DNA of 62,774 nt from Tetragenococcus halophilus (GTDB lineage Bacteria > Bacillota > Bacilli > Lactobacillales > Enterococcaceae): NCBI RefSeq assembly GCF_021474685.1, contig NZ_JAKEIT010000001.1, positions 211,915-274,688 of the forward strand. The letters run 5' to 3'. Shown piece after piece: positions 45,545 to 54,194 of the stretch. The first letter of the stretch is position 1. Every line of letters begins with the position of its first letter. Below the pieces are notes generated by a model. It had not been told where the DNA came from. It was given only the letters and a program-made list of their open reading frames with translations, and searched no databases. The position numbers and the translations under genes are program-made.

Positions 45545-46036
45545 CTAATGTTTATAAGCTTCATCTTGTCTATCTTGTATCAAACTGATTGCATGAGCTA
45601 GCTGATCAATAATATAAGTTAATGATTCTTCTACTGCTTTAGGGCTTCCTGGTAAATTGATTATCAATGTTTGCTGACGTATGACCGATACTCCTCGACT
45701 CAGCATTGAACGTTTGGTCATCTGCATAGAAAAATTACGCATTGCTTCAGAAATCCCTGGTACATTCCTTTGTCCAACTGCTTGGGTAGCTTCTGGCATA
45801 CAATCTCTTGGCGCTAGCCCAGTGCCTCCTGTTGTCAAAATTAAATCGGCATGTTTTTTATCGCAAATTTCTTTCATAGCTTTGATCAGTTGTTCTTTAT
45901 CATCAGGTAACACCAATTGTTTACTAATCTCAAAGTTTTGTTGCTGACAAAGTTCAACAATCTTTTTCCCGCTAGTATCTTCCCGTTTGCCAGCATAAGC
46001 ACTATCGCTTGAAACGATAACTGCTACTCTATACAT
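45545..46036 (-). CDS. mogA: Molybdopterin adenylyltransferase (MogA/MoaB family)
   Basis: Activates molybdopterin with ATP before metal insertion. The 163-residue protein has the MoCF fold motifs: VAVIVSSDSAYAGKREDTSG at the start, LILTTGGTGLAPRDCMPEAT near 70 and LPGSPKAVEESL near 133. It is the last gene of the moeA-like/modB/modC/mogA operon, 3 bases after modC. MogA and MoaB are hard to separate by sequence; the TGGTG-PRD-PEAT set is common to both. Confidence 0.9.
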   Translation of the reverse strand: MYRVAVIVSSDSAYAGKREDTSGKKIVELCQQQNFEISKQLVLPDDKEQLIKAMKEICDKKHADLILTTGGTGLAPRDCMPEATQAVGQRNVPGISEAMRNFSMQMTKRSMLSRGVSVIRQQTLIINLPGSPKAVEESLTYIIDQLAHAISLIQDRQDEAYKH

Positions 46037-46039
46037 TTA

Positions 46040-47077
46040 TTATTCCCTCACTTTTAATAACTGAATATTTTTTGGCAATACCGCCAATCTACCTGAAAAT
46101 GTCTCTTGTGCTTGTGATTTATCAACTTTCCACCAAATCGTTTCTTTAGCCTCTTGGCTTTGACATAAGTGCTGTCGTTCAAAAAGCGTCTGAGCAGTGT
46201 CAATCATTGTAGTAGAAAAGGCGTTATCTACTTCTTGGTCGAAAGGATCATAAAAGTCATGTGCACGCACGCCGATCCACCCAATATCGTCTGTAATTGT
46301 TTTTTCAGTTTGCAGCTGCACTCCCCAATCCCGAGCAAACAATTGATGCTCAGTTATTTTCTTTATGCGGGAAAAATTTTTACATCCTGTTAGTTTTGAA
46401 GTTGCCAAATGTTGCGGCTGTTCAAAAATCTCTTTTAAATCCCCTTTTTCAATTGTCTGTCCTTCATCTAAAATAACTAACTTTTCACATAAGCGATACG
46501 CTTCGCTTCTATTATGAGTTACCATAATGACATCGCCTGAGAACTCAGCTAAAAAATTTTTCATTTCAATTTCTACTTTTTCCTTTAAAAAAGTATCTAA
46601 AGCTGAAAAAGGTTCGTCTAACATTAATATCTCCGGTTCACTAGCTAGTAAACGAGCTAAAGCCACTCGCTGTTTTTGTCCTCCAGACAATTCTGCGGGA
46701 TAAGAATCCGCAATTTCTTCTATATCAAAACGTTGTAGAAGAGACGCTACTTTTGTTTTTTTATCCCCTTTATTTTTCACACAGGAAATGTTCTTTCGAA
46801 CAGTAAAATTTGGAAATAAAGCATAATCCTGAAACAGATAGCCTACTTTACGTTTTTGCGGTTTTATGTAAATTCCCTTTTTATCATCAAATAAAGTACG
46901 TCCATTCACTTTTATCACCCCTCTATCAGGGGTTTCAATACCAGCAATACACTTTAAAATCATACTTTTTCCTGAGCCTGAAGCTCCTAACAAAGCAGTA
47001 TGGTTAGACTTCATTGAAAAAGAGCTATTTAAAGTAAAGGAATTTAATTTTTTTTCAATATTAATCTCCAAACTCAT
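46040..47077 (-). CDS. modC: Molybdate ABC transporter ATP-binding protein
   Basis: The 345-residue ATPase has Walker A GASGSGKSM near 31, Q-loop in FQDYALFPNFTVRKN, signature [15 protein letters not shown] near 130, Walker B ILMLDEPFSALD and His in VTHNRSEAYRL. The final 110 residues form a MOP/TOBE-like region (IGWIGVRAHDFYDPF near 265), which in ModC proteins binds oxyanion or regulates transport. The start overlaps the modB stop (ATGA). Confidence 0.9.
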   Translation of the reverse strand: MSLEINIEKKLNSFTLNSSFSMKSNHTALLGASGSGKSMILKCIAGIETPDRGVIKVNGRTLFDDKKGIYIKPQKRKVGYLFQDYALFPNFTVRKNISCVKNKGDKKTKVASLLQRFDIEEIADSYPAELSGGQKQRVALARLLASEPEILMLDEPFSALDTFLKEKVEIEMKNFLAEFSGDVIMVTHNRSEAYRLCEKLVILDEGQTIEKGDLKEIFEQPQHLATSKLTGCKNFSRIKKITEHQLFARDWGVQLQTEKTITDDIGWIGVRAHDFYDPFDQEVDNAFSTTMIDTAQTLFERQHLCQSQEAKETIWWKVDKSQAQETFSGRLAVLPKNIQLLKVRE

Positions 47078-47754
47078 AATTTTTTCCTCTTTACCTCTTT
47101 TTTGTTACTTTTTAAAGTAATTAAATTCATTGCTACAACGACTACAAAAGAAAAGAATACAATAATAGCTACTTCTTGGTAAGCATCTTCCATTCTTCCC
47201 GCAGCTACCGATGAATAGATTGATAATGGTAATGTCCGAGTTTTTCCTGCAATATTGCCTGCAATCATCGCTGTTGCACCAAATTCGCCCAACCCTCTAG
47301 CAAAAGATAGGATCCCGCCAGAAAGAATACCTGACGTGGCAAGCGGCAATTGTATCTTAAAAAAAATATAACTCTCTGATAAACCAAGTGTTTGTGCCGC
47401 ATAACGATAATTTTTATCCACTTGTTCTAATGCGCCACGAGCAGAACGATACATTAAAGGAAATGAAATCACGATGGCAGCTAATACCGTTGCACTCCAG
47501 GAAAAAGCAATCTTCCAAGAGAAGTATTCCAAGAAAAAACTACCAACAGGTCCTTGAACACCGAAAATATACAACAGAAAAAACCCAGCAACAGTAGGCG
47601 GCAAAACCATAGGGAGCGTCAAAATACCATCAATCGTCATTTTCCAATAATCATTTTTCATTGAAATTACTAATTTAGCAGCAACTATACCTAGAAAAAA
47701 AGTAATAACACCAGATACAGCTGCGGTTCTCATAGAGATAATAAATGGTGACAT
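47074..47754 (-). CDS. modB: Molybdate ABC transporter permease
   Basis: The 226-residue permease has five to six membrane helices and the EAA-type loop for ATPase contact, AAQTLGLSESYIFFKIQLPL near 130, followed by FARGLGEFGATAMIAGN, which is a ModB hallmark. ATG 47754 is preferred (GAAAGGAAGC upstream); an in-frame start 23 codons earlier would begin inside the upstream gene and lacks a ribosome site. It lies 16 bases after the moeA-like gene. Confidence 0.92.
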   Translation of the reverse strand: MSPFIISMRTAAVSGVITFFLGIVAAKLVISMKNDYWKMTIDGILTLPMVLPPTVAGFFLLYIFGVQGPVGSFFLEYFSWKIAFSWSATVLAAIVISFPLMYRSARGALEQVDKNYRYAAQTLGLSESYIFFKIQLPLATSGILSGGILSFARGLGEFGATAMIAGNIAGKTRTLPLSIYSSVAAGRMEDAYQEVAIIVFFSFVVVVAMNLITLKSNKKEVKRKKL

Positions 47755-47770
47755 AAAAAAAGCTTCCTTT

Positions 47771-48745
47771 CTACAACAGACCGCCGCAACCAAGTGAAGC
47801 AATATCTGTAAAGGATAGCTCAATATCAGCCATCACACGTGGCAAAATCAAGTCAAAGACTGTTTTGGCTGAAAACATAACGGCTCCGGGAAGTCCCATC
47901 ACAGTTGCTCCATTATCTAAATAAGACAAAGCAAACATAGATCCAGGTAAAACAGGCGTGCCATAACAAATGAACTGCTTACTTGTATTTTGTATTGCTG
48001 TCGGTGTACGATCATCGGCATCGACACTCATTCCTCCCGTGCACAAGATGACATCACATCCCTTATTTTTCATTTCTTTGATCGCTTGTTCGATCATTTC
48101 TAGTTGATCATCAACAATTTTAATTGCGATAATCTCAGCTGGAAAAGGGGCAATTTTCTTTCTTAGTACCGGTTCAAAGCCATCTTCGATACGTTTATGA
48201 TAGACTTCGCTACCGGTTGTTATAATGCCAACTTTTTTAAAAGTAAATGGATGTAATTGCAGTAAAGGTCTTTTTCCGATATGTTGCTTTAGATCCTTTA
48301 ATTTATTTTCCTCCATAACAAGCGGAATAATCCGCATACCTGCAGCAACCTCTCCTTTTTCAAGAGAATAAAAATTAGGTTTGGTCGCAATCATCGTTTT
48401 TCCAGTTGAATTCACCATCTCTAAACGTTTTTGATCAACTGTTAAAACTCCTTGTTTTTCAGCGATAGCTTCAATTTTTCCCTCTTTTATTTCAGAAGGC
48501 GTCAAATGCTCACTATTACACATTTGAAAAAGATATTGTGCTGCTTCTTCTTCATGAATCATCCCTTCCTGTTTTTCACCGACATAAATATGAGCTTTCC
48601 CCATATTTAATAATGTTGCTACATCTTCTTTGGTTATAACATGGCCTTTGCGAAAACGTGGCCCCTTTTTTTCTTTAGGGATAATCTGGGTCATGTCTTG
48701 CCACAGGGTCATTCCTACTGCATCCTCTACAGCAATAATTTTCAC
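47771..48745 (-). CDS. MoeA-like molybdopterin-binding protein
   Basis: The 324-residue protein carries the MoCF domain shared with MoeA/MogA (VGIITTGSEVYHKRIEDGFE near 170, CDVILCTGGMSVDADDRTP near 228, PVLPGSMFALSYLDNG and a LPGAVMFS motif near 292) but is about 80 residues shorter than MoeA. Its N-terminal part (MKIIAVEDAVGMTLWQDMTQ) only resembles MoeA domain I, and the C-terminal domain IV is absent. It is therefore a short MoeA paralogue that may insert metal or bind the cofactor. GTG start behind AAGGAGGTAGCAGCA. First gene of the modBC-mogA operon. Confidence 0.82.
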   Translation of the reverse strand: MKIIAVEDAVGMTLWQDMTQIIPKEKKGPRFRKGHVITKEDVATLLNMGKAHIYVGEKQEGMIHEEEAAQYLFQMCNSEHLTPSEIKEGKIEAIAEKQGVLTVDQKRLEMVNSTGKTMIATKPNFYSLEKGEVAAGMRIIPLVMEENKLKDLKQHIGKRPLLQLHPFTFKKVGIITTGSEVYHKRIEDGFEPVLRKKIAPFPAEIIAIKIVDDQLEMIEQAIKEMKNKGCDVILCTGGMSVDADDRTPTAIQNTSKQFICYGTPVLPGSMFALSYLDNGATVMGLPGAVMFSAKTVFDLILPRVMADIELSFTDIASLGCGGLL

Positions 48746-48794
48746 TGCTGCTACCTCCTTTTATGATATGCTTGTTTACTATTCTACAATTAGA

Positions 48795-48823
48795 TTATCA
48801 CGATATGACCAATAAAGACAGCG
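48795..48823 (-). promoter_or_regulatory. Shared molybdenum-gene element, copy upstream of the moeA-like operon
   Basis: On the minus strand CGCTGTCTTT, N6, CATATCGTGATAA, matching 44590-44618 at 22 of 23 fixed positions with identical spacing. It is 50 bases before the GTG start of the operon. Confidence 0.7.
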
Positions 48824-48984
48824 CCAACTAAAAAATAATTAAACATCAAGAGTGAGTTTAGCTTCAATTTTTACTTTTTGGCTCAAACATTTTTCACGCC
48901 ACTACTATTTTTTTGTGTTAAACTAACACTTGGGCAAAGAAAAACCTACATATGAAGATATAGTTGAGAGGAGTTTGGTCATCA

Positions 48985-49548
48985 ATGATTACAATGGATG
49001 ATATTATTCGTGAAGGTCGTCCTACTTTACGAAAAGTGGCCGAAGAAGTCACATTACCTATAAGTGATGAAGATAAAAAATTAGGTAATGAATTAATGGA
49101 GTTTCTAGAAAATAGTCAAGACCCCCAAAAAGCTGAAGAGTTGGAACTACGAGGTGGTGTTGGATTGGCTGCTCCACAAGTTGATGTTTCAAAACGTATC
49201 ACCGCTGTTTTGGTTCCAAGTTTGGACCCTAATGTCGAAGAACCTGAATTTAAGGATATTTTATATAATCCAAAAATTTTAAGCCACTCTGTACAAGGCG
49301 CTTGCTTAGGCGAAGGTGAAGGCTGTTTGTCAGTAGATCGGGATGTTCCTGGCTATGTGGTGCGTCAAGCAAGAATTACTTTACGTTATTATAATGCCGA
49401 AGGTGAAAAGAAAAAAGTTCGTTTGAAAAACTATCCAGCAGTTGTTGTACAACATGAACTTGATCACTTAAATGGCGTTCTTTTTTATGATCACATCAAC
49501 GAAGAAAATCCATTTGCACTAAATGAAGGTGTCCTAGTTATTGAATAA
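48985..49548 (+). CDS. def: Peptide deformylase
   Basis: Removes the N-formyl group from new proteins. The 187-residue enzyme has the three motifs: GVGLAAPQ near 60, EGCLS (metal Cys) near 115 and QHELDHLNG (HExxH) near 155. An insertion between motifs I and II and the overall length mark it as the Gram-positive type II form. ATG 48985 begins [11 protein letters not shown] as in enterococcal Def; the in-frame TTG seven codons upstream overlaps the GAGAGGAG ribosome site. It is a single gene. Confidence 0.96.
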   Translation: MITMDDIIREGRPTLRKVAEEVTLPISDEDKKLGNELMEFLENSQDPQKAEELELRGGVGLAAPQVDVSKRITAVLVPSLDPNVEEPEFKDILYNPKILSHSVQGACLGEGEGCLSVDRDVPGYVVRQARITLRYYNAEGEKKKVRLKNYPAVVVQHELDHLNGVLFYDHINEENPFALNEGVLVIE

Positions 49549-49594
49549 AAAAAGTCATCAACCGTAATAAGTTTAGCGGTTGATGTCTTTTTTT
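49549..49594 (+). terminator. Terminator after def
   Basis: GTCATCAACCG and CGGTTGATGTC arms, followed by TTTTTTTAATG. Confidence 0.9.
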
Positions 49595-49835
49595 AATGTC
49601 AGATATTTTGTTGTTTCTAGAAAGAATCGGTCCTAACTTCGCCTGATAAAGGCCCACAAACCAAGTTGTTGGCCCAAAAGCAATTAAACTAAGGGACAAG
49701 ACACTTACTATTGGGCCCTTACTCCAAAGTATCTTGGGACCAAATTTTTGCCTCATTAGCTAAAATTTGTCTTAGGTCACTTAAAGAAAGAACCGTAGCT
49801 CCTAACTGTTGGTTCGTAAAAAGCTAACATAAGTC
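49595..49835. other. Non-coding stretch between def and metQ, no function seen
   Basis: The frame visible on the minus strand here has no ribosome site and odd composition. Scattered GGCCC/GGGCC and GGTCC/GGACC words could make weak local hairpins, but no known RNA family is recognised. Confidence 0.3.
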
Positions 49836-49907
49836 ATTTATCGTTTATTCTAGCTTCCTGTTTCTAGCTAAAAATTATCTTGCTAAGTCATAAAATAAAC
49901 GATAAAT
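49836..49907 (-). terminator. 14-bp perfect inverted repeat downstream of metQ
   Basis: ATTTATCGTTTATT (49836-49849) and AATAAACGATAAAT (49894-49907) flank a 44-base loop. It lies just after the metQ stop and is AT-rich, so it may protect or end the transcript; a classic T-tail is weak. Confidence 0.5.
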
Positions 49908-49919
49908 AAATTTTCTTTC

Positions 49920-50768
49920 CTATTTTCTGCCAAATTCTTCCCATGCCGGAATATCTGCGCCATTTGACGTTTCTTCGATCACTTCTTTTGTCTCTTCTGA
50001 TTGGTAAGCATCGACAACTTTTTGATAGACTTCGTTGTCTTCATCTTCTTTTCTTGCTGCGATGATATTCACGTAAGGACGTGAGGTATCATCTACCGGT
50101 TCTAGATAAATCGCATCATCATTTGGTGAAAGACCGGCATCCACTGCCATACCGCTATTAACCACTGACGCGTCAACATCTTCCATTGCACGTGCGGTCT
50201 GCGATGCCTCTAATTCCGTAATTTCTAAATCTTTAGGATTGGCGGTTATATCAGAAACTGTCGGATTTTGCGCATCTTCATCAAGTTTGATCAAACCAGC
50301 CGTCTGTAAAAGTTTCAAAGCGCGCCCACCATTTGTTACATCATCAGGGATGGAAACTTCTGCGCCATTGTCTAGTTCTTCCACATCTTCAATTTTTTCT
50401 GAGTAGATCCCTAAAGGAGCATTTACAGTATTTCCAATAGATACCAGATCGGTTCCTCGTTCATCATTATAATTATCCAAGAAGTCTTGGTGTTGGAAAG
50501 AATTAAGGTCGATATCACCGCTTTCTAAGGCTGTATTAGGCTGACTATACTCGGTGAACTCTACATATTCTATATCTATTCCCTCATCTGCCAAACGGTC
50601 TTTTACATCGTCCCAAACATCCGTATCTGCACCGACCACGCCTAGTTTAACTGTCGTATCTTCTGAATCACTTTCTGCTGCTTCTGAATTACCTTGTCCA
50701 CTACTGCAACCAGCAATAATAAAAAGAGCTGCAAAAGCTAAAGTTAACAAACTTTTCCTTTTTTTCAT
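49920..50768 (-). CDS. metQ: Methionine ABC transporter substrate-binding lipoprotein
   Basis: The 282-residue lipoprotein has a lipobox IIAGCSSG (Cys about 21), an acidic linker (EAAESDSEDTT) and the NlpA/MetQ fold: VKLGVVGADTDVWDDV, IEYVEFTEYSQPNTALESGD and DLNSFQHQDFLDNYN near 90. It delivers methionine (D- and L-) to MetNI. Third gene of metNIQ, 17 bases after metI. The two T-boxes ahead of metN, both with Met specifiers, support the substrate. Confidence 0.93.
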   Translation of the reverse strand: MKKRKSLLTLAFAALFIIAGCSSGQGNSEAAESDSEDTTVKLGVVGADTDVWDDVKDRLADEGIDIEYVEFTEYSQPNTALESGDIDLNSFQHQDFLDNYNDERGTDLVSIGNTVNAPLGIYSEKIEDVEELDNGAEVSIPDDVTNGGRALKLLQTAGLIKLDEDAQNPTVSDITANPKDLEITELEASQTARAMEDVDASVVNSGMAVDAGLSPNDDAIYLEPVDDTSRPYVNIIAARKEDEDNEVYQKVVDAYQSEETKEVIEETSNGADIPAWEEFGRK

Positions 50769-50785
50769 TTAATATTCCTCCCCAT

Positions 50786-51466
50786 TTAATGACTCACTTT
50801 TTTGATTAACCAATTACTAATTGCCTGACTGATAAACACTATGATCAAAATGATAATCAAAGCGACCCAAGTCACATCTGTTTGGAAACGATTATAACCT
50901 CGAGTAACGGCTAAGTTCCCTAGTCCCCCAGCACCAACAGCACCTGCCATAGCTGTCAAACTAATAACATTAATAATTGACAAGGCTGAAACTCGAATGA
51001 TCCCAGGTAACCCCTCTAGTAAATACACTCGGAAAATAATGACAAACGGGCTCGTTCCCATCGCTTCTGCAGCTTCAACTACACCAGGATCAACTTCTAA
51101 TAAAGCCACTTCCACTTGTCGCGCGTAAAAAGGAACTACACCGACAATCAATGGGACTAAAGCGGCAGTCGCACCAATGGAAGTCCCTACAATAAAACGT
51201 GTGACAGTAACCAATAATGCTAACAAAATAATAAAAGGTATAGAACGTACAATATTGACGATTTGGTCTAAAATATTAAAAAAAGCGCGTTGTTCTAATA
51301 TTCCTCCAGGTCTGGTAACAACTAACAAAATACCAAAAATCAAGCCCAAGACACCTGCAATTAAGGATGTATAAACAGTCATATATATGGTCTCTTGCGT
51401 TGCTTCAATAAACTCATCAGGGATTTCCATGACATTAGGTAAATATTCTTCAAGTATCGCTTGCAT
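50786..51466 (-). CDS. metI: Methionine ABC transporter permease
   Basis: The 226-residue permease has five membrane helices and the ATPase-contact loop EAAEAMGTSPFVIIFRVYL near 134, then GLPGIIRVSALSIINVISLT and TAMAGAVGAGGLGNLA, which are typical of MetI. It begins 1 base after the metN stop. Confidence 0.94.
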   Translation of the reverse strand: MQAILEEYLPNVMEIPDEFIEATQETIYMTVYTSLIAGVLGLIFGILLVVTRPGGILEQRAFFNILDQIVNIVRSIPFIILLALLVTVTRFIVGTSIGATAALVPLIVGVVPFYARQVEVALLEVDPGVVEAAEAMGTSPFVIIFRVYLLEGLPGIIRVSALSIINVISLTAMAGAVGAGGLGNLAVTRGYNRFQTDVTWVALIIILIIVFISQAISNWLIKKVSH

Positions 51467-51467
51467 A

Positions 51468-52514
51468 TTAAAGTCCTCCTTCGGTTTGTTTTAGCACGTT
51501 GACATATACGCCTTCATTGACTAAATACTCATAAGCCTTTTGTCTTTGTTCCAAAGTCCCTGATAGGGTCACAATTAAACTTCCCAGAGGTGTATCTTGA
51601 ATAATTTCAACATTACCATACAAAATATTAGTAGTGACTTGAAATTGGCTATATAACTCCGCAATCAGCGGTTCACTTGTCTGGTCGCCTACATAAGAAA
51701 GCTCAACTAGCCATTCATTTTCTTTCAACTCTGAAAAACTAGCACTTCCCAGTATAGTGTCTAAAGCTTGATCAATATGTGTTGCTGTTCGAATAAAATC
51801 TTTAGTCAACGGTTGTTCCGGCTTACTAAAAATTTGAATACTTTCTCCATGTTCAATAATTTTTCCATCTTCCATAACCGCTACTTTATTACAAATTTCT
51901 TTAACAACTTGCATTTCGTGGGTGATTATAACGATAGTTAAACCTAATTGTTTATTTAATTTTTTTAATAAATCTAAAATCTGCAAGGTAGTTTTGGGGT
52001 CCAATGCACTAGTGGCTTCGTCACATAATAAAATTTCTGGGTCATTTGCTAAAGATCTGGCAATTGCCACCCGTTGTTTTTGTCCCCCAGATAACTGGCT
52101 GGGATAGGAGTTGATTTCTGCAGAAAGTCCCACTAAATCCAACAATTCATTTACTTTTTGCCGACGATCTTCTTTTGAAACACCAGCATATTTTAAAGAA
52201 AAAGCAACATTATCAAAAATAGAACGATGGTTCATTAAATTAAAATGTTGAAAGATCATTCCCATTTTCTTGCGTTTAGCACGCAATTCTTTTGGTTGTA
52301 AAGAAGTATAATCTGTTCCTTTTACCTCGACTGTTCCTTCTGTAGGTTGTTGCAATAAGTTGATCACTCGAACCAAGGTACTTTTACCAGCTCCCGAATA
52401 ACCAACAATGCCATACACATCCCCTTGATCCACTGAAAGGTCTACATTTTTTACTGCAGGTATTTCCCGGTTCCCTTGGCGAAAAGTTACTGATATATCT
52501 TTTAATTCGATCAT
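51468..52514 (-). CDS. metN: Methionine ABC transporter ATP-binding protein
   Basis: The 348-residue ATPase has Walker [10 protein letters not shown] near 38, Q-loop [15 protein letters not shown], signature [15 protein letters not shown] near 140, Walker [14 protein letters not shown] and His in ITHEMQVV. The last 90 residues form the NIL/ACT-like domain ([20 protein letters not shown] near 275) that in MetN binds methionine and shuts off transport. ATG 52514 follows GAGGAGAGGATAAC. Operon metN-metI-metQ under two tandem T-boxes. Confidence 0.95.
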   Translation of the reverse strand: MIELKDISVTFRQGNREIPAVKNVDLSVDQGDVYGIVGYSGAGKSTLVRVINLLQQPTEGTVEVKGTDYTSLQPKELRAKRKKMGMIFQHFNLMNHRSIFDNVAFSLKYAGVSKEDRRQKVNELLDLVGLSAEINSYPSQLSGGQKQRVAIARSLANDPEILLCDEATSALDPKTTLQILDLLKKLNKQLGLTIVIITHEMQVVKEICNKVAVMEDGKIIEHGESIQIFSKPEQPLTKDFIRTATHIDQALDTILGSASFSELKENEWLVELSYVGDQTSEPLIAELYSQFQVTTNILYGNVEIIQDTPLGSLIVTLSGTLEQRQKAYEYLVNEGVYVNVLKQTEGGL

Positions 52515-52559
52515 TGTTATCCTCTCCTCATTCATTGATGAAATTCATTTGTATTTTAT

Positions 52560-52835
52560 AAAAAAGTCCTCAAGAAAACAGGGAATTCCTTGTTTTCTTG
52601 AGGACGCTTAAAGCGCGGTACCACCTCAATTAAGCTGCATAAACAGCTTCTTCTCACCTGTACATGTCTGTACACACTAGCAAAATATCGGTTGCTCCGT
52701 CATCTTCTCGTTATATTAACTTAAAGATGAATCACTCGATGGCCATTTTCAATAAGCTATTTTTCTCCTTCTCAGCTGTCGGAGTTTTCTGTAAAAAAAT
52801 CGCCTATTTACTTACCATGTCATTGTTATCTCTTA
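52560..52835 (-). promoter_or_regulatory. T-box riboswitch 2 (Met), proximal to metN
   Basis: The antiterminator core GAGGTGGTACCGCG lies at 52613-52626 (minus strand). A terminator follows: GTCCTCAAGAAAACA and its complement around AGGAATTCC, then T6 (52560-52605). The specifier region reads TTGAAAATGGCC with the ATG codon at 52746-52744. The UGGU in the core fits tRNA-Met with discriminator A. Uncharged tRNA-Met would open transcription into metN. Confidence 0.9.
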
Positions 52836-52842
52836 TTAAAAT

Positions 52843-53129
52843 AAAAAAAGTCCTTTTACCAGCCTTTGCCAGTAAAAGGACGAATGTTCGTGTTACCACC
52901 TTTTGTTCAGAAGTTAAACTTCTCTTACTCCGACATTTCGAATTTTTCGAAAGATCGGTGTTCTTTTTAACGGTTGAACCTCCGAGTACGCCTACTTATC
53001 GACATACTATCCTCCCAGGCCATTTTCAACTTTTCATACTTAACTCTTCTCACCAACCAGAGTCTCTCTTTAAAGAATCCAAATTTACTTCCCTGTTCTA
53101 CAGATATTATTTTTCTTATTAATGTGAAC
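52843..53129 (-). promoter_or_regulatory. T-box riboswitch 1 (Met), distal
   Basis: The minus-strand leader begins just after the promoter. It has a Stem I distal element (AGAGACTCTGGTTGGTGAGA near 53060), a specifier region TTGAAAATGGCC with ATG at 53023-53021, a core AAGGTGGTAACACG at 52889-52902 (two changes from the usual ACCGCG end) and a terminator GTCCTTTTACTGGC...GCTGGTAAAAGGAC with T7 (52843-52881). Confidence 0.88.
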
Positions 53130-53158
53130 AATATATCGTATCTCAAAAGGAATGTCAA
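53130..53158 (-). promoter_or_regulatory. Promoter of the metNIQ T-box leader
   Basis: TTGACA (53158-53153), N17, TATATT (53135-53130); only one base off consensus. It begins right after the stop codon of the acetyltransferase gene. Confidence 0.85.
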
Positions 53159-53160
53159 TA

Positions 53161-54000
53161 TTAATCTCTAAATTTTTCTTTCATCTCTTGCGTATGCCTC
53201 AAAAGATCTTTGAAAGTCTCTTGAATTATCTCTTCATATGCAGGATTGGTCACGGCTTTTTGGACTTGTGACAATATCTTTTCGTAACGTTTTGATGCAA
53301 AAAAATCTGTGTCATCATTAGTATTTGTCTGTAAAATATTACTTACAGCTGCTATTCTTTTTTCTAACAATTCAACAATTTGCCAATCTAATCCATCAAT
53401 TACATCTTGTTGTTGCTTTAATGGCGTCACTTCTTCTGGATCTAATTCAATTGTTTTGATAACTTTTGCTGGATTTCCGGCGATCACTACATTATCCGGA
53501 AAAGATTTGGTTACCACGCTGCCTGCACCCACAACGACATTATCACCTAGAGTGACACCCGGTATTATGACAGAGCCTCCACCGATCCACACGTCATTTC
53601 CTATAGTAATGGGTTTTCCATCTTCCAGACCACTTTTTCTTTTGATAGGATGCAGTGGATGAGAAGCTGTATATAGTTTAACATTAGGCGCTAACATACA
53701 ATTATCACCAACAGTAATAGGGCAAATATCAAGTAACACGCAGTCATAATTCGCATAAAAATTTTCGCCCACAGATATATTATAACCATAATCAAAACGA
53801 ATTGTTTGTTCAACATGGACGTGATCGCCAGTACTACCAAATGTTTCTTTTACCAGTTGATTGCGAAGTTTAGCATCATCTTCATGATTAATTAAAATTT
53901 GTTTCTTTCTGGCTGCTTTCCTATCTGTAGCTAATTCTGGATCGGCTGAAAAGTATAAATCTCCAGCAATCATTTTCTCTTTTTCACTACGTTCTGGCAT
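53161..54000 (-). CDS. Maltose/galactoside O-acetyltransferase fused to a chorismate-mutase-like domain
   Basis: Residues 1-185 form a sugar O-acetyltransferase: Mac domain ([20 protein letters not shown]), left-handed beta-helix hexapeptides and the catalytic His114 in YTASHPLHP, ending in GNPAKVIK. Acetyl-CoA is the donor. Residues 194-275 look like an AroQ chorismate mutase: the helix [20 protein letters not shown] and ASKRYEKIL. Aligned by the LD...LL..R spacing to the E. coli mutase, Arg28 (Arg215) and Arg51 (Arg238) are kept, while Arg11, Lys39, Asp48, Glu52 and Gln88 are Gln, Asn, Ala, Tyr and Glu. The domain is thus probably not an active mutase. Length 279 versus about 185 for usual family members. 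Single gene. Confidence 0.8.
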   Translation of the reverse strand: MPERSEKEKMIAGDLYFSADPELATDRKAARKKQILINHEDDAKLRNQLVKETFGSTGDHVHVEQTIRFDYGYNISVGENFYANYDCVLLDICPITVGDNCMLAPNVKLYTASHPLHPIKRKSGLEDGKPITIGNDVWIGGGSVIIPGVTLGDNVVVGAGSVVTKSFPDNVVIAGNPAKVIKTIELDPEEVTPLKQQQDVIDGLDWQIVELLEKRIAAVSNILQTNTNDDTDFFASKRYEKILSQVQKAVTNPAYEEIIQETFKDLLRHTQEMKEKFRD

Positions 54001-54117
54001 CTTTTCCTCCCATCAATCATTTATATAAAAGTTTTTCAATTACAATTTCTCTATCTATCATACAATAACGAAATCCGTTTGTCTTGGACTTTAACCAAGC
54101 AAATTTGATGAAAAAGT

Positions 54118-54155
54118 TCACAATTTTTGTGACAACTCATATAAAACATGATAAA
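54118..54155 (+). promoter_or_regulatory. Promoter with a TCACAA-TTT-TTGTGA palindrome
   Basis: The palindrome at 54118-54132 overlaps the -35 box of TTGTGA-N17-GATAAA (54127-54155), upstream of a small membrane protein. It looks like a repressor or activator site; the protein is unknown. Confidence 0.45.
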
Positions 54156-54194
54156 ATTACTTTGATTGAAATAATAAGCGAGGTGAGCAAAATT

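Noticed and set aside
49538-49756. A 72-codon minus-strand gene after def
   Set aside because: It overlaps the def terminator, has no ribosome site and no recognisable product.
52664-53171. Plus-strand open frames over the metNIQ leader
   Set aside because: They are antisense to two clear T-boxes and have no ribosome site.
54084-54194. N-terminal extension of the small membrane protein before ATG 54195
   Set aside because: It would span the promoter and operator, while a good ribosome site precedes 54195.
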